A stretch of DNA of 56,483 nt, taken from positions 1 through 56,483 of the forward strand of contig JWIH01000013.1 in the NCBI GenBank assembly GCA_000814665.1, given 5' to 3'. Made by a program: the position numbers and the translations under genes. The notes beneath the pieces were generated by a model. That model searched no databases. It had not been told where the DNA came from and saw only the letters and a list, made by a program, of their open reading frames with translations. Source of the DNA: Pseudoalteromonas flavipulchra NCIMB 2033 = ATCC BAA-314. GTDB taxonomy: Bacteria > Pseudomonadota > Gammaproteobacteria > Enterobacterales > Alteromonadaceae. Shown in pieces: positions 1 through 7,915 of the stretch (position 1 is its first letter; every line of letters starts with the position of its first letter).

Positions 1-1
1 C

Positions 2-622
2 GAGCGTGAGGAAGCAGAACGGCAGGCGCAATTAGCGAAAGAACAGGCTGAGCGTGAGGAAGCAGAACGTCAGGCACAACTTGCGAAAGCACAAGCTGAG
101 CGTGAGGAAGCAGCACGCCAAGAACAGTTAGCCAAAGAGCAAGCCGAGCGTGAGGAAGCAGAACGTCAGGCACAACTTGCAAAAGAACAAGCCGAGCGTG
201 AAGAAGCAGAACGCCAAGAACAGTTAGCCAAAGAGCAAGCTGAGCGTGAAGAAGCAGAACGTCAGGCGCAATTAGCGAAAGAACAAGCTGAGCGTGAGGA
301 GGCAGAGCGTCAGGCACAATTAGCGAAAGAACAAGCTGAACGTGAGGAAGCGGAACGTCAGGCGCAATTGGCTAAAGAGCAAGCCGAGCGTGAAGAAGCA
401 GAACGCCAAGAACAGTTAGCCAAAGAGCAAGCTGAGCGTGAAGAAGCGGAACGCCAAGCAAAAATAGCTCAAGAACAAGCCGAGCGTGAGGAAGCAGAAC
501 GTCAGGCACAATTGGCTAAAGAGCAAGCCGAGCGTGAGGAAGCAGAACGTCAGGCACAACTAGCGAAAGAACAAGCTGAGCGTGAGGAAGCAGAGCGTCA
601 GGCACAATTAGCTCAAGAACAA
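2..622 (+). repeat. 48-bp in-frame tandem repeat in the FtsY A domain (13 units)
   Basis: The sequence repeats with a period of 48 bases (16 codons) from base 2 to about 622, thirteen units in view, the first lacking its first codon. The peptide consensus is AEREEAERQAQLAKEQ. Units differ by synonymous changes and a few substitutions (QEQL, AKIAQEQ, EEAARQ), so the array is neither brand new nor strongly decayed. The predicted peptide is a highly charged helix or coiled coil. The array continues past the left edge. Confidence 0.95.
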
Positions 623-1555
623 GAAAAGCCGAAAAAAGAAGGTTTCTTCTCCCGTCTTAAAAAAGGCTTGTTGAAAACCAAGGCCAATATCGGCTCAGGC
701 TTTGCTTCGGTATTCAAAGGCAAGAAAATCGATGATGAGTTGTTCGAAGATCTAGAAACGCAATTGCTAACGGCTGATATTGGTGTTGAAACCACGATGA
801 AGCTGATAGATAACCTGACTGATGCTGCTGATAGAAAGCAGTTAAAAGACGGTGAAGCTTTATATGATCTAATGAAAAAAGAAATGTCAGAGATCTTAAA
901 TACCGCAGAGCAACCGCTTGAGATCCCTGTCGATAAGAAACCTTTTGTTATCTTAATGGTTGGCGTAAATGGCGTTGGTAAAACGACAACAATCGGTAAG
1001 CTTGCCAAACAGTTTCAAAGCGAAGGTAAATCCGTCATGTTGGCGGCTGGCGATACTTTCCGCGCGGCTGCGGTAGAGCAGTTGCAGGTATGGGGTGAAA
1101 GAAACAGTATCCCCGTTGTTGCCCAACACACAGGTGCTGATTCTGCGTCGGTGGTATTTGATGCCTTCCAAGCCGCTAAAGCGAGAAATATCGATGTATT
1201 AATAGCGGATACAGCGGGTCGATTACAAAATAAAGATAACCTAATGCAAGAGCTTGAGAAGATAGCTCGAGTAATGAAAAAGTTAGACCCTGATGCGCCA
1301 CATGAAGTGATGTTGACGATTGATGCCGGAACTGGTCAGAATGCGATTAGTCAGGTAAAACTGTTTAATCAAGCGGTTGGCTTAACTGGTATCACGTTAA
1401 CTAAGCTTGATGGTACAGCCAAAGGTGGGGTTATCTTTGCTGTGGCGGATCAGTTTAAGGTACCAATTCGATATATAGGTGTAGGTGAAGGCATTGATGA
1501 CTTACGCACCTTTAAGAGTGATGACTTTATCGAGGCATTGTTCAGTCAAGAATAA
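2..1555 (+). CDS. ftsY: Signal recognition particle receptor FtsY (5' end outside the window)
   Basis: FtsY is the membrane-associated SRP receptor GTPase that docks ribosome-nascent chain-SRP complexes at the SecYEG translocon. The frame is open from base 2, so the true start lies upstream; about 517 codons are visible. Roughly the first 207 residues are the charged A domain, made of thirteen 16-residue repeats (AEREEAERQAQLAKEQ type). The NG GTPase domain follows, with GVNGVGKTTT (P-loop, near base 962), DTFRAAAVEQL, DTAGR, TKLDGTAKGG and GVGEGIDDL, all intact. The TTG at 368 is only a codon inside the repeats. ftsE and ftsX follow, as in many gammaproteobacteria, but a terminator separates them. 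Identity is certain; the total length of the A domain is unknown here. Confidence 0.97.
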   Translation, partial: EREEAERQAQLAKEQAEREEAERQAQLAKAQAEREEAARQEQLAKEQAEREEAERQAQLAKEQAEREEAERQEQLAKEQAEREEAERQAQLAKEQAEREEAERQAQLAKEQAEREEAERQAQLAKEQAEREEAERQEQLAKEQAEREEAERQAKIAQEQAEREEAERQAQLAKEQAEREEAERQAQLAKEQAEREEAERQAQLAQEQEKPKKEGFFSRLKKGLLKTKANIGSGFASVFKGKKIDDELFEDLETQLLTADIGVETTMKLIDNLTDAADRKQLKDGEALYDLMKKEMSEILNTAEQPLEIPVDKKPFVILMVGVNGVGKTTTIGKLAKQFQSEGKSVMLAAGDTFRAAAVEQLQVWGERNSIPVVAQHTGADSASVVFDAFQAAKARNIDVLIADTAGRLQNKDNLMQELEKIARVMKKLDPDAPHEVMLTIDAGTGQNAISQVKLFNQAVGLTGITLTKLDGTAKGGVIFAVADQFKVPIRYIGVGEGIDDLRTFKSDDFIEALFSQE

Positions 1556-1572
1556 ATAGAGACATCAGTTGC

Positions 1573-1602
1573 AATAAAGCGGGCAAATTTGCCCGCTTTA
1601 TT
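1573..1602 (+). terminator. Bidirectional-looking terminator after ftsY
   Basis: A perfect 30-base palindrome with an AAAGCGGGC/GCCCGCTTT core and flanking A and T runs starts 18 bases after the ftsY stop. It is a good intrinsic terminator, so ftsEX probably has its own promoter at about 1605-1660. Confidence 0.85.
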
Positions 1603-1668
1603 CGATTGCCGAATTGCTACAATGCCACGGACTGAGTGTCATGGTTAAAATAAGTATAAGAGGCCAAC

Positions 1669-2346
1669 ATGATTAAATTTGAGCAAGTGAGCAAAACTTA
1701 TCCTGGTGGGCACAAAGCGCTGGAAAAAGTGAGCTTTGAACTTGCAAATGGAGAACTCGCATTTTTAACCGGCCACAGTGGCGCTGGTAAAAGTACATTA
1801 TTAAAGTTGGTTAGCGTGATGGAAAGGCCATCAGCAGGCCGTGTCTACATTAATGGTGTCGATCTCAATACGGTATCTAACCGGCAGGTTCCTTTCGTTC
1901 GCCGAGATATTGGGATTATTTTTCAAAACCACCGCCTACTCGAACGTTACAGCGTATTTGATAACGTCGCACTACCTTTAGTTATTGAAGGTACTCACCA
2001 TAAACAGATCACCAAAAGAGTACATGCCGCTCTGGACAAGGTGGGTTTGCTTGATAAAGCAAAGTGCCATCCGAGTGTGTTATCTGGAGGTGAACAGCAA
2101 CGTGTTGGCATAGCAAGAGCGATTGTTAACTCGCCGCCTTTGCTGCTTGCAGACGAACCTACGGGGAACTTAGACCCAGAACTATCGATGGAAATTCTGA
2201 ACCTATTTGAAGAATTTAATCGCCGTGGTACATCCGTTCTTATCGCTACTCATGATTTGGGGTTAATAGCACGTATGAAATACCGTAGCTTCACGCTTAA
2301 TCAAGGACGCATGCTACAAGATCCGCTAGCGGAGGACACGCTATGA
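1669..2346 (+). CDS. ftsE: Cell division ABC transporter ATP-binding protein FtsE
   Basis: FtsE is the ATPase of the FtsEX complex at the division ring, which drives periplasmic amidase activation through FtsX. The 225-residue length is typical. Visible ABC motifs are Walker A GHSGAGKS (residues 35-42), the signature LSGGEQQ (138-144), Walker B LLLADE (158-163) and the switch histidine in ATHDL. The ATG follows AAGAGG in the preceding bases. The stop overlaps the ftsX start by four bases (ATGA), so the pair is translationally coupled. Confidence 0.97.
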   Translation: MIKFEQVSKTYPGGHKALEKVSFELANGELAFLTGHSGAGKSTLLKLVSVMERPSAGRVYINGVDLNTVSNRQVPFVRRDIGIIFQNHRLLERYSVFDNVALPLVIEGTHHKQITKRVHAALDKVGLLDKAKCHPSVLSGGEQQRVGIARAIVNSPPLLLADEPTGNLDPELSMEILNLFEEFNRRGTSVLIATHDLGLIARMKYRSFTLNQGRMLQDPLAEDTL

Positions 2347-3329
2347 GTTTGCTGTTTAAAGGACGAGGAAATCAGGCTGAACAGAGTAAAAAGTCGGTAT
2401 TTCATCATTTTTACTTTTTTTGTTTGATGATTATTCGTCAAGGTGTACAGAGCCTTGGGGAAATGTGGCGTACGCCAATGGCCTCTTTAATGACTATTCT
2501 AGTTTTGGGACTCAGCCTGACATTGCCAGCGACGCTTTATGTGGTAGTGAAAAATGTACAGCAGGTAAGTAGCGGGTTTAAAGAGGCATCTGAAATATCA
2601 TTGTTTGTTAAAGACGAAATGACAGAGGCACAGACACAAACCTTGGTGAAGCGGCTTGCACTCTATCCAGAAATAGAAAAAGTAGTACTGATAAGTAAAA
2701 GCCAAGCTTTGGATGAATTTAAGTCTATGTCTGGCTTTGGTCAGGCGCTTAACTATTTAGAAGAAAACCCGCTGCCTAATGTTGTGCTAGTAACGCCTGT
2801 TAGTCGTTTTAGAAAACCACAAGCCGCAACAGAGCTTCTCACTAAACTTGAAAAAGAACGAGAGGTTGAGTTTGGTAAGCTGGATATTGAATGGCTAGAG
2901 CGCCTAAATGCACTACTGGGATTACTAAAAGAAAGTGTGATCACCGTGGGGTTTCTATTGCTTAGCGCCGTTATCTTGATTATTGGAAATACCATACGCT
3001 TATCCATCATGGACAAGAAAGAAGAAATCCAAGTGCTAAAACTGGTGGGAGCGACCAATACCTTTATTCAGGCTCCGTTTCTTTGGACTGGTGTATGGTA
3101 TGGCATAGTCGGTGGTTTGGTTGCCTTTATCTGTGTTGGCCTTATGTTGTGGTGGCTGGAGTCAGCTGTATCTACAGTTGTTGGGGTATATCAAAGCAAC
3201 TTTGTGCTTCAGGGAATGGCAGGGAATGAACTTTTAGTGCTACTTGGCACTGCGATTACTTTAGGGTTTGTAGGCTCTTTTCTTTCTGTACACCGTTATA
3301 TCAAAGAGATTGAACCTGAAAAGGTATGA
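2343..3329 (+). CDS. ftsX: Cell division protein FtsX
   Basis: FtsX is the membrane partner of FtsE and transmits ATPase cycles to periplasmic amidase activators. The 328 residues fit the family: a cytoplasmic N-terminus, a first membrane segment near residues 50-70 (MTILVLGLSLTLPATLYVV), a large periplasmic loop, then three membrane segments between about residues 198 and 315 with the FtsX-type sequence IMDKKEEIQVLKLVGAT between them. It starts inside the ftsE stop codon (ATGA overlap). Confidence 0.96.
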   Translation: MSLLFKGRGNQAEQSKKSVFHHFYFFCLMIIRQGVQSLGEMWRTPMASLMTILVLGLSLTLPATLYVVVKNVQQVSSGFKEASEISLFVKDEMTEAQTQTLVKRLALYPEIEKVVLISKSQALDEFKSMSGFGQALNYLEENPLPNVVLVTPVSRFRKPQAATELLTKLEKEREVEFGKLDIEWLERLNALLGLLKESVITVGFLLLSAVILIIGNTIRLSIMDKKEEIQVLKLVGATNTFIQAPFLWTGVWYGIVGGLVAFICVGLMLWWLESAVSTVVGVYQSNFVLQGMAGNELLVLLGTAITLGFVGSFLSVHRYIKEIEPEKV

Positions 3330-3346
3330 TTTAACGCTACAAACAC

Positions 3347-3377
3347 CAACCGACTGCTAAAGTGTAGCAGTCGGTTG
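3347..3377 (+). terminator. Hairpin after ftsX
   Basis: A perfect 12-bp stem (CAACCGACTGCT paired with AGCAGTCGGTTG) with a 7-base loop lies 18 bases after ftsX. It lacks a long T tract, so it is either a weak terminator or an mRNA 3'-end stabiliser separating ftsEX from rpoH. Confidence 0.6.
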
Positions 3378-3394
3378 CCAATTACTATCAGGTT

Positions 3395-3403
3395 TTAGCA
3401 CTC
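3395..3403 (+). promoter_or_regulatory. Lone CIRCE half-site 1
   Basis: TTAGCACTC, identical to the left arm of the complete CIRCE at 3567-3593, but with no matching right arm. It lies 172 bases upstream of the full operator. Function is unproven; it could be an auxiliary HrcA contact or a relic. Confidence 0.35.
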
Positions 3404-3425
3404 AAACAATCAGAACTATTTAAAT

Positions 3426-3434
3426 TTAGCACTG
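3426..3434 (+). promoter_or_regulatory. Lone CIRCE half-site 2
   Basis: TTAGCACTG, 8 of 9 matches to the CIRCE left arm, in the same orientation as the half-site at 3395 and the full site at 3567, and again with no right arm. Confidence 0.3.
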
Positions 3435-3533
3435 TCATAAAAAAATAATATCGTAAAAAGAAGCCTAGTTAATTCAATATTTTTAATATTATTCAGTAGG
3501 TTATATTTTATTTTCGAAGTTCTTCTAAAAAGG

Positions 3534-3562
3534 TTGATTTTAAAAATCAGATAAAGTAGATT
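3534..3562 (+). promoter_or_regulatory. Probable sigma-70 promoter of rpoH
   Basis: TTGATT, a 17-base spacer and TAGATT (4 of 6 matches in each box) sit in a very AT-rich stretch. The predicted start near 3569 falls inside the CIRCE operator, the usual geometry for HrcA repression. Other rpoH promoters may exist upstream in the AT-rich block 3440-3530. Confidence 0.45.
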
Positions 3563-3566
3563 GCAT

Positions 3567-3593
3567 TTAGCACTCTAGATGTTAGAGTGCTAA
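3567..3593 (+). promoter_or_regulatory. CIRCE operator (HrcA binding site) upstream of rpoH
   Basis: TTAGCACTC, nine bases, GAGTGCTAA: an exact match to the CIRCE consensus (9-9-9 inverted repeat) that HrcA binds. It ends 34 bases before the rpoH ATG and covers the predicted transcription start, so bound HrcA would block rpoH transcription. In the mRNA it would also form a 9-bp hairpin in the leader. The match is direct; regulation by HrcA is inferred, and hrcA itself is not in this window. Confidence 0.9.
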
Positions 3594-3627
3594 ATATACA
3601 CGAAACGGTTTATCACTGAGGTGAAAC

Positions 3628-4485
3628 ATGACTAAAGATTTATACGCATTAGCACTAACTGGGCAGCAGAGCGCAAGTGTTGAAGGTTACCTTCAATCTG
3701 TAAGCACAATACCTATGCTTGGCGCTGAGGAAGAGAGAAAACTTGCGACACGTCTTCAGGAAGAAGGGGATCTTAACGCGGCTAAGCAGCTCATTATGTC
3801 TCATTTGAGATTTGTTGCTCACATCGCAAAAAGTTATTCAGGCTATGGCCTACCTCAGGCTGACTTGATCCAAGAAGGTAATATTGGATTGATGAAGGCA
3901 GTAAAGCGTTTTGATCCAAGCGTGGGTGTGCGCCTTGTTTCTTTTGCGGTACATTGGATTAAAGCAGAAATCCATGAATATGTATTAAAGAACTGGCGTA
4001 TTGTTAAAGTTGCGACGACAAAAGCGCAGCGTAAATTATTCTTCAATCTGCGCAAAAATAAAAAGCGTTTAGGTTGGTTTAACCAAGACGAAGTGACAAC
4101 GGTTGCAAACGAGCTTGGTGTAAGTGAGAAAGAAGTTCGCGAGATGGAATCGCGTATGGCAGGCCAAGATATGGGCTTTGACCTATCTGCTGATGATGAC
4201 GAAAGCCAAGCGGGTAACTTCTCTCCAGTACAGTATTTAACAGACACAAGTAGTGACCTTGCCGAAGAAGTTGAGCAAGAGCAGTGGCAAGAGCAGTCAC
4301 ATAATCGCCTATTTGCAGCACTGAAAACGCTTGATGAGCGTTCTCAAGATATCGTAAGTGCACGCTGGCTTGCTGACGAAAAGGCAACGCTACAAGATTT
4401 AGCTGAGAAATATAGCGTGTCGGCAGAGCGTGTACGCCAGCTAGAAAAGTCAGCAATGAAAAAGCTGCAAAACGCAATGAGCTAA
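3628..4485 (+). CDS. rpoH: RNA polymerase heat-shock sigma factor RpoH (sigma-32)
   Basis: RpoH directs RNA polymerase to heat-shock promoters (chaperones, proteases). The 285 residues show region 2 ([19 protein letters not shown], about 79-97), the diagnostic RpoH box [10 protein letters not shown] (134-143) that separates it from other sigma-70 members, and a C-terminal region 4 helix-turn-helix ([18 protein letters not shown]). GAGGTGA just before the ATG is a good ribosome site. ftsE-ftsX-rpoH is the classic gammaproteobacterial order. A perfect CIRCE operator lies directly upstream, pointing to a second, HrcA-based layer of control. Confidence 0.97.
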   Translation: MTKDLYALALTGQQSASVEGYLQSVSTIPMLGAEEERKLATRLQEEGDLNAAKQLIMSHLRFVAHIAKSYSGYGLPQADLIQEGNIGLMKAVKRFDPSVGVRLVSFAVHWIKAEIHEYVLKNWRIVKVATTKAQRKLFFNLRKNKKRLGWFNQDEVTTVANELGVSEKEVREMESRMAGQDMGFDLSADDDESQAGNFSPVQYLTDTSSDLAEEVEQEQWQEQSHNRLFAALKTLDERSQDIVSARWLADEKATLQDLAEKYSVSAERVRQLEKSAMKKLQNAMS

Positions 4486-4513
4486 ATTTTGCAAAAATGA
4501 TAAATCGTGTGTC

Positions 4514-4540
4514 AAATGCCGCTACTCAGCGGCATTTTTA
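4514..4540 (+). terminator. rpoH terminator
   Basis: AAATGCCGCT and AGCGGCATTT form a 10-bp stem with a 4-base loop followed by T residues, 29 bases after the rpoH stop. Confidence 0.85.
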
Positions 4541-4679
4541 TTTTCTATAAACAGATCAGCATCTTAACTCTCATACCTAGAGACTCCTCTGGCAATCTCA
4601 AAACTATCATCATTTTGAGCTTACAAGTGTTCGCTTATTTTACTATAATGCGCGAGATTTTAATTCTGGAGTGGTTAAA

Positions 4680-5393
4680 TTGATTGCCATTATACGAATT
4701 CTCTTATTAGCAGTGTTTATCATTGTTAGTGGTATTTGCGGATTGTTATTGTGCATTGTGCGTCCTTTTCATGCCAACAATGTGCACACGATAGCCAAAT
4801 GGTATGGCTATATGTCAAAGTTGATAGGCGTTGAATTGGTTATTACGCAGCATGCAAATGCCAAGCATGTTGTTCCTGCGATGTATGTTGCAAATCACCA
4901 AAATAATTATGATCTCTTTACGCTGCCGGCCGTGGTGCCAAAAAACACCGTCAGCATGGGGAAAAAAAGCTTAAAGTGGATCCCGTTTTTTGGACAAATG
5001 TATTGGCTATCTGGCAACATTTTGATTGATAGAGCTAATCGTTCTAAAGCCTTGGGAACACTGACCAAATCAGCAAAAAAAATCACCGAGTCAAAACTAT
5101 CGGTTTGGATGTTCCCTGAAGGAACCAGAAGCTATGGTCGCGGTTTGTTGCCATTTAAAACCGGGGCATTTCATACTGCAATGAGCGCCAATGTGCCTAT
5201 TATCCCAGTATGTATGAGTTCAACACATGAGCAGATAAAGCTCAATCGTTGGAATAATGGTAAGGTCTATATCGATATACTAGAGCCAGAATATTTAGAC
5301 TCAGAAGTGCCAGCAAGGGATCACGCTGCTCAGATCCATGCTAAAATGGCTCAAAGAATAGCTGAACTAGATGCAAAAGCGAGATTAAAATAA
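4680..5393 (+). CDS. plsC: 1-acyl-sn-glycerol-3-phosphate acyltransferase PlsC
   Basis: PlsC acylates lysophosphatidic acid to phosphatidic acid at the inner membrane, the second acylation of phospholipid synthesis. About 237 residues: an N-terminal membrane helix, catalytic NHQNNYD (about 72-78) and substrate-binding FPEGTRS (about 145-151), close to E. coli PlsC throughout. I chose TTG 4680 because GGAG (4668-4671) lies eight bases before it and the protein then begins like E. coli PlsC; the GTG at 4671 is the alternative and has no ribosome site. The stop overlaps the rraB start by one base (TAATG), so the two are coupled. Confidence 0.93.
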   Translation: MIAIIRILLLAVFIIVSGICGLLLCIVRPFHANNVHTIAKWYGYMSKLIGVELVITQHANAKHVVPAMYVANHQNNYDLFTLPAVVPKNTVSMGKKSLKWIPFFGQMYWLSGNILIDRANRSKALGTLTKSAKKITESKLSVWMFPEGTRSYGRGLLPFKTGAFHTAMSANVPIIPVCMSSTHEQIKLNRWNNGKVYIDILEPEYLDSEVPARDHAAQIHAKMAQRIAELDAKARLK

Positions 5394-5728
5394 TGGAAAA
5401 CTGGCGTGAGATAAGTGAAGACATCGTTTCTTCATTGCTAGAAGACGGTTCAAACCCTGAAACACTTTATGAAGTAGAACATCACTTTGTAAGCGAGGAT
5501 TTTGACAAGCTGGAAGCAGCAGCATTAGCGGCATTTAAATTGGGCTATGATGTTGAAGAACCAGCAGAGCTTGAGCTCGAAGACGGCGGTAAAATTTGGG
5601 GCTTTGATGTTGTAGTAGAAGCCGAACTGGATACCGACGTTATCATGGAAGACGTAGACAAGTTAGAAAAGGTTGCACTAGACGCTGGCGTTGAATACGA
5701 CGGCTGGGGAACTTATTTCCAAGAATAG
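5393..5728 (+). CDS. rraB: Regulator of ribonuclease E activity B (RraB)
   Basis: RraB binds the C-terminal scaffold of RNase E and lowers mRNA decay. The 111-residue acidic protein has the family pattern, including WREISEDIVSSLLEDGSNPE at the start, a central FDKLEAAALAAFKLGYDV, and the end YDGWGTYFQE. It starts on the last base of the plsC stop codon, so its translation depends on plsC. No catalytic site is expected. Confidence 0.9.
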   Translation: MENWREISEDIVSSLLEDGSNPETLYEVEHHFVSEDFDKLEAAALAAFKLGYDVEEPAELELEDGGKIWGFDVVVEAELDTDVIMEDVDKLEKVALDAGVEYDGWGTYFQE

Positions 5729-5737
5729 CAACTGTAT

Positions 5738-5767
5738 AAAACCCAGCATGTATACGGTGTTGGGTTT
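5738..5767 (+). terminator. Weak terminator-like hairpin after rraB
   Basis: AACCCAGCA pairs with TGTTGGGTT (one mismatch-like wobble) around an 8-10 base loop, followed by TCCCC rather than a T run. It probably marks the 3' end of plsC-rraB. Confidence 0.5.
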
Positions 5768-5953
5768 CCCCTCCTACAACACCTCACAAACACCTAAAAA
5801 TAGATCACTTAATTAAGCAAATTGGTATAACAAGCGTTTCTGAGTGGTTGTAATTTCACCATACCTTTGTGTGAATTTAATCTGAATAGATGGTGTTTCA
5901 CCTCATTCAATGGTATTAATATTCATTGGCTAACTACGTAGTGTAAGCGATTC

Positions 5954-7228
5954 ATGCAGATTGTCCTCCCCATTGAAGATCTTAGACCAGGAATGTTTGT
6001 GGATAATGTTCACAAGCATAAGTCTGACGCGGGCATTAAGATCAAATCTCGGGGAATGGTCAGAGATGAAGCCATCATTCAAAAACTGATTGATAAAGGG
6101 GTACTGGAGCTCACCATCGACTTTACGCAGAGCGATATTCCTGTACCACAGAAATATCAGCAGCCAGCTGAACCGGTCACTGAAGCACCACAAACCCCTG
6201 AAGAACCAGCCGCCAAAAATGGCATGGATGGCAGTCTTTCCACCGCTCGCAGCAAGCCAAAATCCAAAGCCAAAACGGTGAGTAAAGAACAAACTTTGCA
6301 GCAAGAATTTGCGGTTGCGATGCAAAAGTTTGAAAAGAATAACCGTCAGATCCAAAGCCTCTATGGAGATGTAACGTCGGGTTTGAAGGTCGATATGAGC
6401 CTCATCAATGAGGTAAGTAAAGACATCGTCGATTCGGTACTGCGCAATTCAAATGCGATGGCGATTTTAACTCGGATCAAAGACAAAGATGCCTACAATT
6501 GGCGTCATATGACCAACTGCGCCATTCTGATCACCGTATTTGCCAAACACCTTGGCTTGCAACATCACATTATTGAACAGTTAGCCATGGGGGCGATGTT
6601 GCATGACATTGGTCACGCTAAGTTACCGCAGGGGCTGATCAATAAGCCGGGCAATTTTACCGATCTTGAGTATCGTGCGGTCAAAAAACATGTGGCGCAG
6701 TCGTTGGGGTTGAGCAAAGGAGAGTCTGGGATCACGCCAATCATGCTGGACATGATCATCAACCATCATGAACGCTTAGATGGTACAGGCTATCCCAGAG
6801 GGATTAAAGACGACGCACTCAGCACCGCGGCAAGAATGATGGCGATTGTGGATGTATACGACGCCATAACCTCAGATCAGCACCACAAAGAGGCTGATGA
6901 GCCTATTAATGCGTTACGCTTTTTGCTGTCGAGTAAAAAGCAATTTGACCCTATTTTAGTGCAACGTTTTATTAAGTGTATGGGGGTTCACCCCGTAGGA
7001 ACTATTGTTAAACTGACCAACGAGCGATTAGGATTGGTACTCGAAGGCAATAAACATGCACCCACGGCGCCTCTTGTACGAGTGTTTTACAATACCAAAC
7101 ATCTCCACCATGTTACGGCAAAAGATTTGGATTTAAGCGAGTCAGACATCAAAGTGATTGCAAGTGTCAGGCCGCTTGATTATCAAATTAACCTCTCACG
7201 ATTGCTAAGAGATCAATTATTGATTTAA
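5954..7228 (+). CDS. HD-GYP domain cyclic-di-GMP phosphodiesterase with N-terminal DUF3391
   Basis: Likely cytoplasmic phosphodiesterase that hydrolyses c-di-GMP. The 424 residues begin with a DUF3391-type domain (QIVLPIEDLRPGMFVDNVHK), then a low-complexity Pro/Lys linker (about 65-115), then an HD-GYP domain with the metal-binding HDIG at 217-220 and HHERLDGTGYPRG at 271-283. All catalytic motif residues look intact, so it should be active. There is no transmembrane or receiver domain, so input must come through the N-terminal domain or a partner. The ATG has only a weak ribosome site. Its end overlaps the convergent gene at 7225 by four bases. Confidence 0.9.
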   Translation: MQIVLPIEDLRPGMFVDNVHKHKSDAGIKIKSRGMVRDEAIIQKLIDKGVLELTIDFTQSDIPVPQKYQQPAEPVTEAPQTPEEPAAKNGMDGSLSTARSKPKSKAKTVSKEQTLQQEFAVAMQKFEKNNRQIQSLYGDVTSGLKVDMSLINEVSKDIVDSVLRNSNAMAILTRIKDKDAYNWRHMTNCAILITVFAKHLGLQHHIIEQLAMGAMLHDIGHAKLPQGLINKPGNFTDLEYRAVKKHVAQSLGLSKGESGITPIMLDMIINHHERLDGTGYPRGIKDDALSTAARMMAIVDVYDAITSDQHHKEADEPINALRFLLSSKKQFDPILVQRFIKCMGVHPVGTIVKLTNERLGLVLEGNKHAPTAPLVRVFYNTKHLHHVTAKDLDLSESDIKVIASVRPLDYQINLSRLLRDQLLI

Positions 7229-7542
7229 GGCTTGGATTGCGCGACTGGGAAGAAAGCGTTTTTACAGCGTCTTTTGAGATTTTGCCATCTAGCAGAGAGC
7301 ATTGCGCCAGTCATACAGCTTGCCATCATTAATATCCACAGTAATGTTCCCTTTTCCGAATGTAACGCCGCACAGCTTAGCAGCAGTGATAGCAGCGCTG
7401 CGACAATTGCACCTAGCCAGTATTGACTGACCGGATTATCACACTCTCCTGCGTGGCGACAGGCACAGTAGTTTGCTTTGCACAGGCAATATACGCTGAG
7501 ACCGCAAAATACCAATGCGCAAACGATTAATGCTATCGACAT
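7225..7542 (-). CDS. Small Cys-rich membrane protein, probably Fur-controlled
   Basis: I do not recognise a named family. The 105 residues have three hydrophobic segments (about 2-20, 42-60, 66-83) and ten cysteines, six clustered in CLCKANYCACRHAGEC after the first segment, a pattern that could bind a metal or Fe-S cluster. A strong ribosome site (AAGGAG, six bases before ATG) supports the gene. A 16-of-19 Fur box lies about 85-100 bases upstream next to a TTGACG -35 on this strand, which suggests iron-repressed expression. It overlaps the HD-GYP stop by four bases in convergent orientation. Confidence 0.72.
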   Translation of the reverse strand: MSIALIVCALVFCGLSVYCLCKANYCACRHAGECDNPVSQYWLGAIVAALLSLLLSCAALHSEKGTLLWILMMASCMTGAMLSARWQNLKRRCKNAFFPVAQSKP

Positions 7543-7915
7543 GTTGTTCTCCTTGGCACGATTAGCACACAGAATGACTCATACTCAGATTGAAGAGTGT
7601 ATATAAGGGATGAAGGTACGTCAATGATATTGGTAATTATTATCATTTGATAATTTATCTCATCCGATGAGTTTATAAAGTGCGTAATTTGTTCGTTATA
7701 TGTTCACTTAATCAACGAAAAGTCGCAAAAAAGGAGATTTCTACTCCACTTTTAGGTAGGGTGTCATGAATTTATTATTCTGCCAATTTGGTGGGTGTGT
7801 GGCATAGCTGGATATTGGCTAGGTGAGCAAGGTCAAAGTGAGGCTACGCAGTGTTACTCGAATTGGTTTTTTTAACCATTACTCAGGAAATGGTTAGTTC
7901 ACAGGGGATTAGAGT
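7543..7915. other. Divergent intergenic region between the Cys-rich gene and fadL
   Basis: These 373 bases hold the Fur box (7626-7644) and the minus-strand promoter on the left, and a long fadL leader on the right. No further gene is visible. Near the fadL start AACCATT (7874-7880) and AATGGTT (7889-7895) form a 7-bp hairpin, with the ribosome site AGGGG (7903-7907) eight bases before the ATG. Confidence 0.6.
7626..7644 (-). promoter_or_regulatory. Fur box in front of the small Cys-rich membrane gene
   Basis: The 19 bases match the Fur consensus GATAATGATAATCATTATC at 16 positions, and similar hexamers continue to about 7655. On the minus strand a TTGACG (7619-7624) follows immediately, with a TATACA-like -10 (7598-7603), so the box abuts a promoter reading into the gene at 7542. 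The plus-strand fadL start is 270 bases away, a less likely target. Confidence 0.65.

Noticed and set aside
2..622. Repeat array resembling a CRISPR
   Set aside because: The units are contiguous, in frame and encode a charged helix in FtsY; there are no spacers.
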